The position numbers and the translations under genes were made by a program. The notes under the pieces were generated by a model. The model saw only the letters and a program-made list of their open reading frames with translations, did not search any database and was not told the origin of the DNA. A stretch of DNA of 64,000 nt from Dermatemys mawii (Eukaryota > Chordata > Testudines > Dermatemydidae). The stretch covers positions 9,576,933 through 9,640,932 of the forward strand of contig ML677366.1 of the NCBI GenBank assembly GCA_007922305.1. The letters run 5' to 3'. This document shows positions 1 to 10,255 of the stretch, one piece after another (the first letter of the stretch is position 1; each line of letters begins with the position of its first letter).

Positions 1-47
<47 letters not shown>

Positions 48-48
48 G
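1..48. repeat. (CTAT)n microsatellite
   Basis: Uninterrupted tetranucleotide repeat CTAT, about 12 units, cut by the left edge of the window, so its full length is unknown. Confidence 0.97.
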
Positions 49-1611
49 CTAATGATTAAAGCAGTTTTAAGTGTTGTAGCATCAAAAAGACAGGAGTTTT
101 ATGGGATTATTTTTAGCGATTTTGGAACTTTAATTACTGTTCTCTAACTAAATTTTTGCATAAGCACAAGCATTTTACAGGCTGTGGGGCCTTTCTACAG
201 GCTGATATTTTTCATACCTTGAATAAATACTGGGTATGTTTAAAAACAGGTCCTGGGAAAAGAGTGCCACCTACAATTCAGAATGTTGTTTTTCAACTAT
301 ACCCGGTGTTCCTATTTAGCTGTTGTGCTGACTATTTTTTACTCTCATTTTATAAAGTCTGCATTTCAGGATGTGATAATCTTATAAATTCTATGCAAAT
401 CCCACAGGGTGGAAGGTTGGCATAAAAGATGCCGGTCTAGGTGAGGCGTTCTTTTTAGACCAGGCTAGAAGTCATGGCTGAGTTATAGAGTGGCAAAAAA
501 ACAGAGATCACTTTGCCAAGTTACAGCTAAAGATGACTTAATTTTGAAACATGACATTTTACAAGCAAACAGTTCTTGGTGCCTGTTTTGCATTTTCAGT
601 GGAGGGAAAATATCTTTTTGGAAGATCCTTTCATTCTCCCCCACCCCAACCCCTTTATCTTCCATCTGTCTATCTCACAACGATAACCACCACAATACCT
701 TTTGTTTTCTTCCCTGACTCTTGGACCCTGGAGCATAACAGGTAGCACTGCAGAGAAGTGACTCCACTCTTTCCCCCCATACCTTTTGCTTATGTGCCAA
801 CATTCCTCCTCCTCTGTGATGGTTACATCTGTGTGATTATAATGATTTTGCTTAATCTTTAAATTTCCAGGAGTCTTCTGGAGGTAGCTGCCACTTTGTG
901 CTATGCTGCCTGTAACAGCAGTAAACTCGCCCACTGTGCCCTCTGCCCCCACCCCACCTTCCTGGAGACTTTACCCTTGTTCTCTCTTGTTTTTTACTTT
1001 TCCTTTAATCCACAATAATATAAAGCCAATTACAATGAAAATATACTGTTGCTCTTTGTACATGGAATAATATAACATTCTTCATTCCAATCCCATGCAT
1101 TTATTCCAGGAATCTGAATAACAGTTAAGAGATGAATATAAAAGGAGATATTTGCATTGTTGAGCCAAAGATTTGAGCTTTACTGGTGTATAAAATGTGC
1201 CTGTGTTGTTCTGACTGTGTCTGATTTATAATGTAAAGATTTTGGGTCACAGGCCATATATTCTACTGTTACTTACAGGACCAATCACACAAATAGTGCT
1301 TAACAGAAAACAATAGTGATGATATTGAGCTGGCATATTCCTTTACCCAAAAAGAGCTGGATGCAGAAGCTCTTAATACTTGTATATGCCAGAAATGCAT
1401 CTCTTGAGTGACGGGGATCATTCTATCCATCACTGATTGCTAATTAATTAGAGGTATTTAGCATGTTTGGTAGAGACAAGTGTGGACAATCCCCACACAT
1501 TTGATCCAAGCTACAAATATTTGTTTTTTACCCTAGGGAACTGGGAATGAGACTTGGTGAATTTCATCCCAGTTGTCTCTGAGGCATGGGAAATGAGGGC
1601 CCTGCTGACAA
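49..1611. other. AT-rich non-coding stretch, nothing specific
   Basis: No recognisable repeat family, RNA gene or coding exon. The open frames here are short (under 120 codons) and overlap on both strands, as expected by chance. It may hold very old repeat fragments that I cannot recognise by eye. Confidence 0.6.
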
Positions 1612-2210
1612 TGTGAGTGTGATGTTTCACTCCATATTCTTTATGAAAATATGCTTATGATATGAATATGGCATAACTGAGATGTACTTTATTCAAGATG
1701 GGTCTTGTAAGGTATCATTGGAAAAGTTATAATTTACTGAATGTGATTATCCAAATGTGTATGCCTATATCATTTCTGTATCTGTAATTAGGAATATTGA
1801 CTATGTATTTGTATTTCGACTATGCTGCTTTGGGTGATGCCCACAGCTAACACTTCAGGTACAACAACAGAAAAGCCAGACAGGGCTGATGGCCCATCTG
1901 TGAGGACAATGGACTGTGAAAAGGCTTGACTTTTCTGCGGATGCTTCATACTGCCACTGACTCATGGACACTGTTACTACAGAATCAGGTGGTCTTGTCC
2001 CCTGATGCTAAACATTACCTAGGACTTCTTGTAACTTTGCACTGGAAGGGAAGATGGGGTGACAAGTTTGGGAAACAAACAATTCTTGCCTCATGTAAAT
2101 CCTATTTAAGGGTGGGGAAGAAGGCAAACAGGACTCCTCCTCGCCATGGCCTGTCTGCCCAAGAAGAAAGACTGTTAAAACCACCTGAAGGGAAGGTGGG
2201 GGAGTCCAGA

Positions 2211-2215
2211 CTGAG
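2211..2215. repeat. Target-site duplication of the 2216-2486 MITE, left copy
   Basis: CTGAG, repeated exactly at 2487-2491. Confidence 0.75.
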
Positions 2216-2486
2216 GCTATGTCTACACTACCACAGTAAGTTGACCTATGCTACGCTACTCCAGCTACATGAAGAACTTAGCTGGAGTCGACGTAACTTA
2301 GGCTGAGTTACTGCGGGGTCTACACGAGAAGAGTAAGGTAAGTCGATGGGAAAGTTTCTCCCATTGACTTATCTTACTCTTCTCATCATGGGTAGAATAC
2401 AGGGGTCAGTTTGGTGGGTCTTCACTAGACTCATTAAATCAACATCCATCTTAGGGCGTGGATCCCAACTGTAGTGTAGACATAGC
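2216..2486. mobile_element. Non-autonomous DNA transposon (MITE), GTCTACAC type
   Basis: Perfect 16-bp terminal inverted repeats, GCTATGTCTACACTAC at the left and its reverse complement at the right, enclose 271 bp with no coding capacity. Both sides are flanked by CTGAG (2211-2215 and 2487-2491), a 5-bp target-site duplication. It sits inside the LTR-like repeat and is therefore younger. The interior has smaller palindromes, such as the paired AAGTCGATGGGA and TCCCATTGACTT near 2340-2370. The superfamily is not certain. Confidence 0.85.
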
Positions 2487-2675
2487 CTGAGACAGGGGTT
2501 CAATCTAAAAAGAAATATAACTGGAACTTTGAACCACAGAAACTTTGCTACCTTCCTTAAATAACATTTAGGGTAAGAAACTACATTTTGTAACCCGTTT
2601 CTTAAGTATATTGAGCTTAGATTGCTCTGGTTTATTTGCTCAGTAATCTGCTTTGTTCTGTCTGTTATCTCTTAT

Positions 2676-2878
2676 CACCTTGATCAATCAGTCCTCACAG
2701 AGAGAGCGCCATTCACAACATGTCAGACATGTTCTAGCCACTCCTTCTGCTATACAGCTGTCAGTAGCACTGGACACCCAATTGGCATAGTTCACAGCAG
2801 CCTAGAACTCGTGAATGATACGCCGAATGCAGCCTCCCAAGCAGCTGGGAGTACAGGCATGGGCCACTGCGCTGGGTA
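2676..2878 (-). mobile_element. 7SL (SRP) RNA-derived retro-insertion
   Basis: On the minus strand, positions 2876 to 2772 follow the 5' (Alu) domain of 7SL RNA closely: a GTGGCCCATGCCTGTA-like start, CCCAGCTGCTTGGGAGGCTG, then GAGTTCTAGGCTGCTGTGAA and CTATGCCAATTGGGTGTCC. The last two blocks match 7SL RNA itself and not Alu, which lost them. The insert is bounded by a perfect 11-bp direct repeat, TTATCTCTTAT (2665-2675 and 2879-2889), the mark of LINE-driven target-primed insertion. About 95 bases at the element's 3' end (2676-2771) are not clear 7SL sequence and contain a small palindrome with ACATGT. It has no polyA tail. It is either a chimeric or truncated 7SL pseudogene or one copy of a 7SL-derived SINE. 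Confidence 0.82.
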
Positions 2879-3535
2879 TTATCTCTTATATTCACTTAAA
2901 ATTTACCTTCTGTAGTTATAATAATAAACATATTTCTTGTTTATAATATAACCCAGTTTATGTTATTTCTAATGGAGGGGTCAAGAAGTTGTGTACATCT
3001 CCCTCCACATTGAGGGAGGAGGTGAATTTCATAAAACCTTTGGGTTTGTACCCCTTAAAGGGAGTGGGAACCAGAGCGTTCGGGCAAGGCCCTAAGGCTG
3101 AATCTTTCCAGAGTGGATCTCTGCCTCTCTGTGGAGCTGGGTGTGGACCTCTCTGCATGCTTGACTGGAAGACTTGTGAGCCTAGCCCAGCAAGGCCAGG
3201 TAAAGGGGACCCAGGCTAGCAGAACAGGCTAACTTAGTGGCATCCAGGCACATCAGGTGACACCCCAAAGGGCTCGTCACAGTGAACAGTGCCAAACTTT
3301 TTCAATAAAAATCCTGACCGAAGATACACTATATATAACTTTCCAGAACGGCATAAACCCTTCGGAGAACCTGAGCTGAATGTTGGACATTCCTGGGGCA
3401 ACTAATAGGTTTAGGTGGAAGCCATGTAATATTCAATGGTTGAGAGTGAACTCCCACGTTCAGATTTTGGATTCATTTGAATGGGAAACCACAGAAATTA
3501 TCCTTAGAACATAAGTTCTTGTGATAAAGGACCAT

Positions 3536-3605
3536 CCTACTTGAGTGTCTGGAAAATATCTGGCACATAGTGCACACTATTAAGAATAAATAATAATGAA
3601 TAATC
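3536..3605 (+). repeat. MIR/L2-type 3' end fragment
   Basis: Contains CTGGCACATAGTGCACACTATTAAGAATAAATA, split here as CTGGCACATAGTGCAC then an AATAAATA-rich end. This resembles the common 3' tail of MIR and L2 elements (TGCCTGGCACATAGTA...AATAAAT). Confidence 0.55.
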
Positions 3606-3794
3606 ATAAGCGAAACAATCTTTTTCATCATTTTAATGGGGATCCTGAACCTGGATCTTCCTGTGTGGTAGACCGCTGCACTGGACACTGCAATATTGTT
3701 TGGATACATGCCATGCCATGGTGGGAAAGAGTTTGAATATACTTTGTTTAAGCATCCAAACCTTTGTGGGGGCTTCTCTATGCCAAAGCTCCAA

Positions 3795-3945
3795 ATAATT
3801 CTAGTATGTAGAACTTTACATTTTCAAAGTGCCGTACAAATATTAACAAAAGCATCTTCTCAGTATCCCATTTTACAACTAGGGATTTGCCCAGGGCAAC
3901 TCAATAAATCTGTGGCAGAGCTGGGATTAGAACTCAGCAGGCAGA
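3795..3945 (-). repeat. MIR-type SINE fragment
   Basis: On the plus strand this reads as a reversed MIR: TTTACATTTTCAAAGTGC, CCCATTTTACAACTAGGG, TTTGCCCAGGGCAACTCA, then GCAGAGCTGGGATTAGAACTC. The order and spacing match the reverse complement of the MIR core and its B-box part. Confidence 0.75.
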
Positions 3946-4217
3946 TATTACAGTGATTGGTATAAATACCACAGAGAGACTGTGTGAGACAGATTTGATT
4001 AGATCCTGAAGGATGGATAGTTAGAAGTTATTGTATCAAATGCTGAAAATCATGTCCATTCCCCTAGATCATGCTGCCTATCAAACCTCCAAACTGATCT
4101 GAGTTTCATTCATTAACTATAATTTGTGTAGTGTTGTCCTAGAGAATAAAATAGTCACGGTTCTTCTTAGATGGTTAGAGCAATTAAGGCAGCTGTTTCA
4201 TTACAGTGCTTTACCTA

Positions 4218-4304
4218 GGCATTATTTTTACTATGCAAAGTCCTTTGAAATTAATTGGAATTGATTTCAAAGGCCTTTGGCATATTATTGAAAATAATAT
4301 TGCC
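4218..4304. repeat. AT-rich near-palindrome
   Basis: CCTTTGAAATTAATT followed almost at once by GGAATTGATTTCAAAGG forms a strong stem. Weaker pairing extends outward to GGCATTATTTTTA on the left and AAAATAATATTGCC on the right. It has no coding potential. Its size and core resemble the other short palindromes in the window. Confidence 0.7.
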
Positions 4305-4360
4305 AAATCCAACTGTAACACTACCTACAGTGACTCAAGAGTACTGATGTCAGGCCAGAG

Positions 4361-5327
4361 TGTTAGGAACTAGGGCACAAACCCAAATTAATTTTGAGTT
4401 TTATATTTAGATTTTACGAACCAATTTTCAGGTGTGAACTCCTCAGGTATTATAACAGCCTTAACATGTAGTCACAGACAGTCCCCTTGTGTGCTCTGAT
4501 TTATCTCCCCACCCAGGTGAGTCTACCTTTGTGATAGCTGGTCCCTTACACCAAGAATTTCAGCATCAGTCAGGTTATTCCTAGTCCTAAAAGACCAGTC
4601 CCTTATCTTAGTCAGTTGCACCTTAGATCTCATACCAGATGCATGTAGCCAACCTATAATAAGCTATATAAAGATTTATTAAACAGAAAAAGGAAATAAG
4701 ATTATTTACTATGTTAAAGTAGGTAAAAATAGATACACAAACGCATTACAATCTTAAATTTCAAAAGGTAATAAAAGCTTCTTTCATCAGCAAGCTCTAT
4801 ATGATGGTTAGGCTTAACTCAGGCTAAACAGCTGGAGATCTCTTGATTATGCCTAGAAACATCTTGCTCCCCAAGGTCCAAGCAGCATAGAGAAAATTTG
4901 TTCCTTTTTGTTTTGGGTTTTATTTTTTTTCTTACCCACATGCTTTTGGTTGCAAAGCTCAGCTGATGGGAGGAGTCCTGTACATGACTCATCTTCATGG
5001 GGAGGAGGCAGAATAACAACAGAAGTTTTTGGTCCTCTTATTGATGTTATGTAGGGAAATTCCAATTACAAAGCCCCACAATTGTCCATCTGATATGGAT
5101 GGACCTTTTTTGAGGGGGAATGGTCTTCAATCCTTTGAAGGTCAGCCATTGACACTAATTAATGTCTGTGATTTACACAGTCACAGAGGTTCACAACACA
5201 ATCTCTCAAATATTACCTTCTAATACAGAACACAGAAGCATGCAGCAACTTGAAAGCATTAAATGAAGTCTAACTACTAAACATATCCTTATGATTCTAA
5301 GACCTCTTTTAACAATACTAACACACA
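4361..5327 (-). mobile_element. LTR-like repeat, minus strand (boundaries approximate)
   Basis: I recognise this as a repeat family frequent in turtle genomes. Its markers include the stretch around CACCCAGGTGAGTCTACCTT (about 4510) and the part around GTGATTTACACAGTCACAG (about 5170). Read on the minus strand it contains AATAAA (4680-4675). No protein domain can be read in the frames here. The termini were chosen where TG/CA ends are possible and are not proven. A repeat-library search would confirm or refute the family. Confidence 0.45.
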
Positions 5328-5334
5328 GGTGCAC

Positions 5335-6433
5335 CAAACAGACTCCAGTTGTGTACTTCAGTGTTCAGTTGAGACATGGGGACCTTGCAATGAGTTGGCA
5401 CTTGGTCCGTCAGCTTCACAACAAACTTTTCCAGCTTAAAGCCATGAAAGGTGTTATGTCAGAGAGTAGTTTAGGACCATGCCCCCATTTAAGGATGTAT
5501 TCAGAAGATTTTACGCTTGATAACAACCAAGTCATGGGAGTGATATGTGGTCTTTAGCATCTTAGCAGCTGCAAACCTTAATCCTGATTCCTCTGCCACC
5601 ATATTAAAAGCTCCACAGTCACACAGAACACTAGCTTTGGCCATAGCACATTATCATTCATTCATCCGGTCCCATGCACATGCCTGTCAAATAGGAAAAC
5701 GAGTTAATCTCTGATCATGTCTAGGGGAATTCCAGGGGGACACAATGCCAACACCTTTACTAGGGGTGGATGTACCTCAAAAGTCTTGCCAGTTTACTCA
5801 GAAAAAGCACATCCTTAACAAACTCTTCTGACCTTTATTTGGGTTCATCTCAAAAGAAGGGCAAAGGGTCTGGCCAATTCTTGTTTACCTCAACTGGCTT
5901 GTCCATCCATAATCGTTAATTGCTCACTAACTCACTGACATACCTGGCCTAAGCAGCTAGACACAATACAACAAACTACTAATGGGCATACTTAACATTA
6001 AGCACACGAGTAGCTTCATTAAAGTTAGTTATTACTCATATTATACCAAGTCATTTCCCTTTATGTCTTTGTTTAGAAAAGGGATAAAGGTACAGAATTT
6101 TGATCTGGACTTCAAACACCACAATACTTGGTATGGGGGAGGGAGGGTTTTAGTTTGGACTATTATAAAGGTCACAAAATTGGAGGTAGGTTCAGATCCA
6201 GAACATATTTAATTTTGATGGGAAGTGATAGAAAAGGTTCCAGATATAGACTTTCTTCAGGCCCATCTCTGTATCTGTTGGAATCAGACTGGCACCTCCA
6301 TATGACTTATGTAAATACTTTCATACATTTATTATTTTTTTTTTATGTGGTGCTCTGTTGCCTTGGCATGTGGGCACCATAACAAAAAAATAACAAAATA
6401 AAATAATCCAATTCTGAGACAACCAGTGCAAGT
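5335..6433. other. Non-coding stretch without recognised features
   Basis: This could be further sequence of the preceding LTR-like repeat or unique DNA. No exon, RNA gene or clear repeat end is visible. Confidence 0.5.
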
Positions 6434-6441
6434 GAATATAC

Positions 6442-6774
6442 CAGGGATTGGCAACCTTTGGCATGTGGCCCATCAGGAAAATCCATTGACAGGTCAGGAT
6501 GGTTTGTTTATCTTCAGGGTCTGTGGGTTCGGCCGATCATGGGTCCCACTGGCCGCGGTTTGCCATTCCCAGCCAATGGGGCCTGGGGGAAGTGGCAGTC
6601 AGCACATCCCTTGGCCCACGCTGCTTCCCGCAGCCCCCATTGGCCTGGGGCAGCAAACTACGGCCAGAGGGAGCTGCAATCGGCAGAACCTGTGAAAGCT
6701 GCAGGTAAACAAACTGTCCCAGCCCGCCAGTGGCTTTCCCTGATGTGCCACGTGCCAAAGGTTGCCAATCTCTG
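6442..6774. mobile_element. Complete hAT-type MITE
   Basis: Starts CAGGGATTGGCAACCTTTGG and ends with its near-perfect reverse complement, so the terminal inverted repeats are about 25 of 27 bp identical and carry the CAG...CTG ends of hAT elements. A perfect 8-bp target-site duplication, GAATATAC, flanks it (6434-6441 and 6775-6782). The 333-bp interior is GC-rich and partly self-complementary (CCAATGGGGCCTGGG against CCCCCATTGGCCTGGG). The open frames inside have no transposase similarity, so it depended on a transposase encoded elsewhere. Confidence 0.95.
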
Positions 6775-6782
6775 GAATATAC

Positions 6783-8334
6783 TTAGGCCTTCCATGATAA
6801 CAGATTAACGTGTCTGCGGAAGATTCTCACCAGGAATAAAAGGTCATAGCTCCATTTATACCAGCTGAAGTTCAAGAAATATGGCTTGCATTGTGGTATC
6901 AATTTTACATTAGTACACAGACTCTAGTGAACAGGACTAAGTTCCATAGATGGAGGTCCTCAGTTGAGAATAACAAAACAAAACAAAAACCACATTTTCC
7001 ATGAAGCTTGGATTTGCTGAGTGCATATCAAGGGTTTTATGACTGGTTCTACATAATAAAGTAATTGTGTAATTAGTAATACATTTGTCACTCCTTTACT
7101 GAGGAAAAAAATAAAATGTACTACTTTTGTGTAAATCCTGACAGTGGTGGGTTTTTTTTTCTAGAGAATTTTACCATTATATCATAAAAGTGTCAAGGCA
7201 TGAGTTTACTGTTCCTACTAATATTCTAAAATATTCTCTGAGGCTGACATCTCTGTCAATTAAAATTAAACAAAATTGCATTCTGCCATATACACTTCAA
7301 ATAGGAAGCTTTCAAGTTTATGGCTATTCTTTGAATTGATTTTTAAGATGGCATCTGTAAAACTTGGCTCGTACAAGATGAGGTGGGATGTAGTTAAGGT
7401 TCAGTCAATTTTAAAAATGTTTTAAAGATCATAAATTGACAACTGAAATAGACTGAACCTCCTTGGGAAATTTGGCTGTTAGATATAAATCCAGAGGCTC
7501 TTTAAAACTGAGCTCTCGCACTGAGATAATTTTATGAAAACATATCTTTCCCCTTCAATATTTTTACAATCTGTTACACAGACAAGAGGGCTTCTGGTGT
7601 TGTTTCCAATTGCACAGTCTCGCAGGATTTGGGATCCTTCTTCTGCTGGTGTTTCCCACAGAAAAAGAGTGAGAACGTGCTTTCTCACGGGACTGTGTTT
7701 CTCATGGAAAATAATAGGGTTGCCGGCAGCAAACATTTTCAGCAGTGATACCCTGCCAATAGAGTCTTCAGGGAAATTTATTACCCTCAATGAGATGAAG
7801 ACTAGTAAGTGGACCCCATATCCATTTCCTAAAGACTTATCTTTGTGAATATTCCTCCTCCTGTTATTTTCCAGAAACCCTGCCTCCACCCCATAATGCA
7901 ATGGGAAGTAATTGAGGTGCCCAAAGTGTGCTTCTACTGCAGACTTGAAGAGCCATTTCCTCAGCTTGAGTAAGCCAATACAATGTTGATTTATATCATT
8001 TAGGATTTAGCCCTTGTTCTTGAGTGTGTTGCTGCAGTGTAGCTAACTCTACTTGCCAATACTCGCACTTCACCCTCTATAACAACGATAGCTTCAAAGG
8101 AAAGGTGACAGACACCAGCTGTTATATTATCCATCTGCAGAAGGACTATGGAGAAAGAAAGTGAAGATTTAGCTGCCCTCTGAACAATCTGGCATTAGGC
8201 CTTTTCAGACTGTTCAGGGAAGGATTTCTTCCACGTGTATAATCTATTCAATAGGCCTGGTGAGCATTTCATCACTTCCCTTTCCAGTTCCTGAGGGATC
8301 CAGGAAGCACAAAAGAGTGAAAGTGTGTGTGTGT
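6783..8334. other. Non-coding stretch; holds an overlapping antisense frame pair
   Basis: There is no recognised repeat. A 140-codon open frame on the minus strand (7901-7479) overlaps a 104-codon frame on the plus strand (7534-7848). Neither resembles a protein family I know, and neither has convincing splice or initiation context, so both are probably chance. Confidence 0.5.
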
Positions 8335-8371
8335 GTTGGGCGGGGGCGGGGGCGGGGGCGGGGGGGGGGGG
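8335..8371 (+). repeat. G-rich tandem run, G-quadruplex-prone
   Basis: After a short (GT)n, the unit CGGGGG is repeated about four times and runs into a block of twelve guanines. It has far more than the four G-tracts needed for an intramolecular quadruplex on the plus strand. Confidence 0.9.
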
Positions 8372-8527
8372 AATAAGTTACCTAAACTAATTTGAAAATG
8401 TCAGTGACAGATAAATGTGCTTCAAATTAGGTCTGAGTTCTGGGTGAAAGTTCAGGTCACTGCTTGTTTATTTGAGCCAGTTTTCTTATCATTACTTCTA
8501 ACTGCACTACAGGGTAACTGATTCAGG

Positions 8528-8745
8528 ATGGCTTTGCAGTTAAAGCACAGATGAAGGATTCAGGCGATCTGACTCAAGTCACTCTCTTCTCTGTGCACTA
8601 GGTTCCCCGTCTATAAAATGGAGAGGCCATTTCACTTAGGAGGTTTTTTTGTTTGTTTTTGTTTTAGATTGCAGCATTTTGAGATCCTGGAATATAAAAC
8701 ACTATATACATTGCAAGGATTATTAACTAATTATTGCTATTATAT
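8528..8745 (+). repeat. MIR-type SINE
   Basis: Has the MIR order: a tRNA-like start, CAAGTCACTC, TTCCCCGTCTATAAAATGGA, then GCATTTTGAGATCCTGGAAT and an ATTATTGCTATT end. A T/G-rich run near 8645 interrupts it. Confidence 0.75.
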
Positions 8746-10175
8746 AGGAAGCTTATAAAACCTTTTGGCTTTACATTTCTTACAGAACACTCCTTAAGCT
8801 ACCTATAAACGCCATCCGGCAGAACCTTCAGAAAGCAGAGAATTACATATCAAAAAGCATTTTAAGTGAATTTGGAAGAGGGTCCCTAAATCAAAGTGAA
8901 TTACAATTAAAACATCCCTCTCCCCCAACCCCACAATCTCCATGTTCTCAGTGCAACAAGTTTGATTATCTACCGTGACAAACAAAATGAGATTGTTGCT
9001 AATTTCTTAAAGAAATATTTTCTGAAAAAGCAACACTACTCTGAATGAGATGTGCACTGAAAGAAACTGCACGTGCTAGCTATTCAGGAGTTCATGTCAA
9101 GAGAAATATTTTCCCAGGATCCCATGAGAGGAAAGAAAGGGCCATGGGATGTTTGACCCAATGAGTGTGTGGAAAGACAGGCCTTTGGTTGCAGAAGGAC
9201 CTCAATTCATGCGCTGTGAGCCTGAGTGATGTGTTTTCTTTAAACCTTCGAGTTACATTCAACCAGCAGCCAAAATCACAGATCAACATTTTTTTTTAGT
9301 ACAATTGAAAGTTGGACCACTAGCGGTTTATGAAAGCCCAATAAACACATAGTAATATTTGCTTCTAATTAACCATGTAAAAGGAGATGGCAATTATAAC
9401 TAAGAAGAGACTTAGTGATGAAAGCAGATAATTGCTGCCAAAGAGGTAAAATAAGCACACACAAAAATCCATACATTGGAGTGCTCATCCAAGCCAAACA
9501 TTTTCAGACTCAGCCATCAGTAATCAAAAACACGGCACAAATGTGGATCCAGAAATATTATATGACCATTGACTGGAGAAAGAAGTCAGAAGGCCCAAGA
9601 GTCTCTTCATCCTCTGCTGTATCTGATGCTAGTTGCTTTGGCGATTCCTACCTGGGGATTTCTATCCACCTTCTAATCCACTGGATGGGGCAGGCTGGGA
9701 GGTCCTGAATTAAACCTTGCTTCCTTAGCTGTATCTTGGGGAAGGATCCAATAGATTGTCCTCTGCAGTTTGCACAGACCTGCTATGTTTTCTTTAGCAG
9801 ACCAGCACTTCCTAGCAGTTGGTTGCAAGCTAAGGAGATGTGGAGAACCTTGGCTAATATGCCTGCCTGAACTTTGTGGCATTCACACCAGCCTGCCAGT
9901 CCGGTGGTTTGCTGATCCCCCATGCATATCCTGCAGTGTGTAAGAAGGGCTAATGGGGTCCGGGTGCCTGCTCCTTTCGGTACAGCAGTATGAGACACTG
10001 AAGAACATATTCTTCTTTAGCTTCTCTGATTAATCCTGCCTTACACTAGCAGGATGGCTCACAGACCCACCATGCAGTTGAAGTCATTCATTCTTCTTCC
10101 TCCCCATTTATACACTGTAAATGTCTTGGAGCGGTGACATGTCTTTTATTTTGCCTAGGTAATGCCATGCATTCC
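8746..10175. other. Non-coding stretch without recognised features
   Basis: No assignable repeat or exon. The part from about 9600 to 10000 is slightly GC-richer and could be an old repeat that I do not recognise. Confidence 0.45.
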
Positions 10176-10179
10176 TTAA

Positions 10180-10255
10180 TTGGGCCAGATCGTCAGACAG
10201 GAGAAGTCAGCGTTGATCCATTGGAGTCAATGGATTCATGTTTATTTGCAAACTA
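10180..10255. repeat. Short palindromic repeat with TTGGAGTCAATGG core
   Basis: GGGCCAGATCGTCAGACAGG followed by CATTGGAGTCAATGG. This is a recurring motif pair in the window and is interpreted as a small hairpin MITE remnant. Confidence 0.5.

Larger units (their letters stand above)
1612..3281 (+). mobile_element. Solo-LTR-like repeat, interrupted by two later insertions
   Basis: The segment begins TGTGAG and ends GTCACA, the TG...CA form of long terminal repeats. Inside, in the correct order on the plus strand, are a TATA-like CCTATTTAAGGG (2101-2112) and a polyadenylation signal AATAAA (2923-2928). Removing a MITE (2216-2486) and a 7SL-derived insert (2676-2878), each with one copy of its duplicated target, leaves about 1.2 kb. 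The sequence resembles an abundant turtle LTR-type repeat I recognise from memory. No internal retroviral gene is attached, so it would be a solo LTR. The flanking 5 bases do not form a clear duplication, so the exact ends are uncertain. A search against a turtle repeat library would settle the family. Confidence 0.55.

Noticed and set aside
2772..2876. Primate Alu contamination
   Set aside because: The similarity extends into 7SL-specific sequence (AGGCTG.TGTGAACTATGCC, ATTGGGTGTCC) that Alu lacks, and the segment has its own 11-bp duplication in non-primate LTR-like DNA.
3640..3700. tRNA gene on the minus strand
   Set aside because: A B-box-like AGGTTCAGGATCC is present, but no cloverleaf stems or A box could be assembled. 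It may be a SINE remnant.
7479..7901. 140-codon minus-strand frame as a gene
   Set aside because: It overlaps a 104-codon plus-strand frame, has no family resemblance, no start or splice context, and a length compatible with chance in 64 kb.
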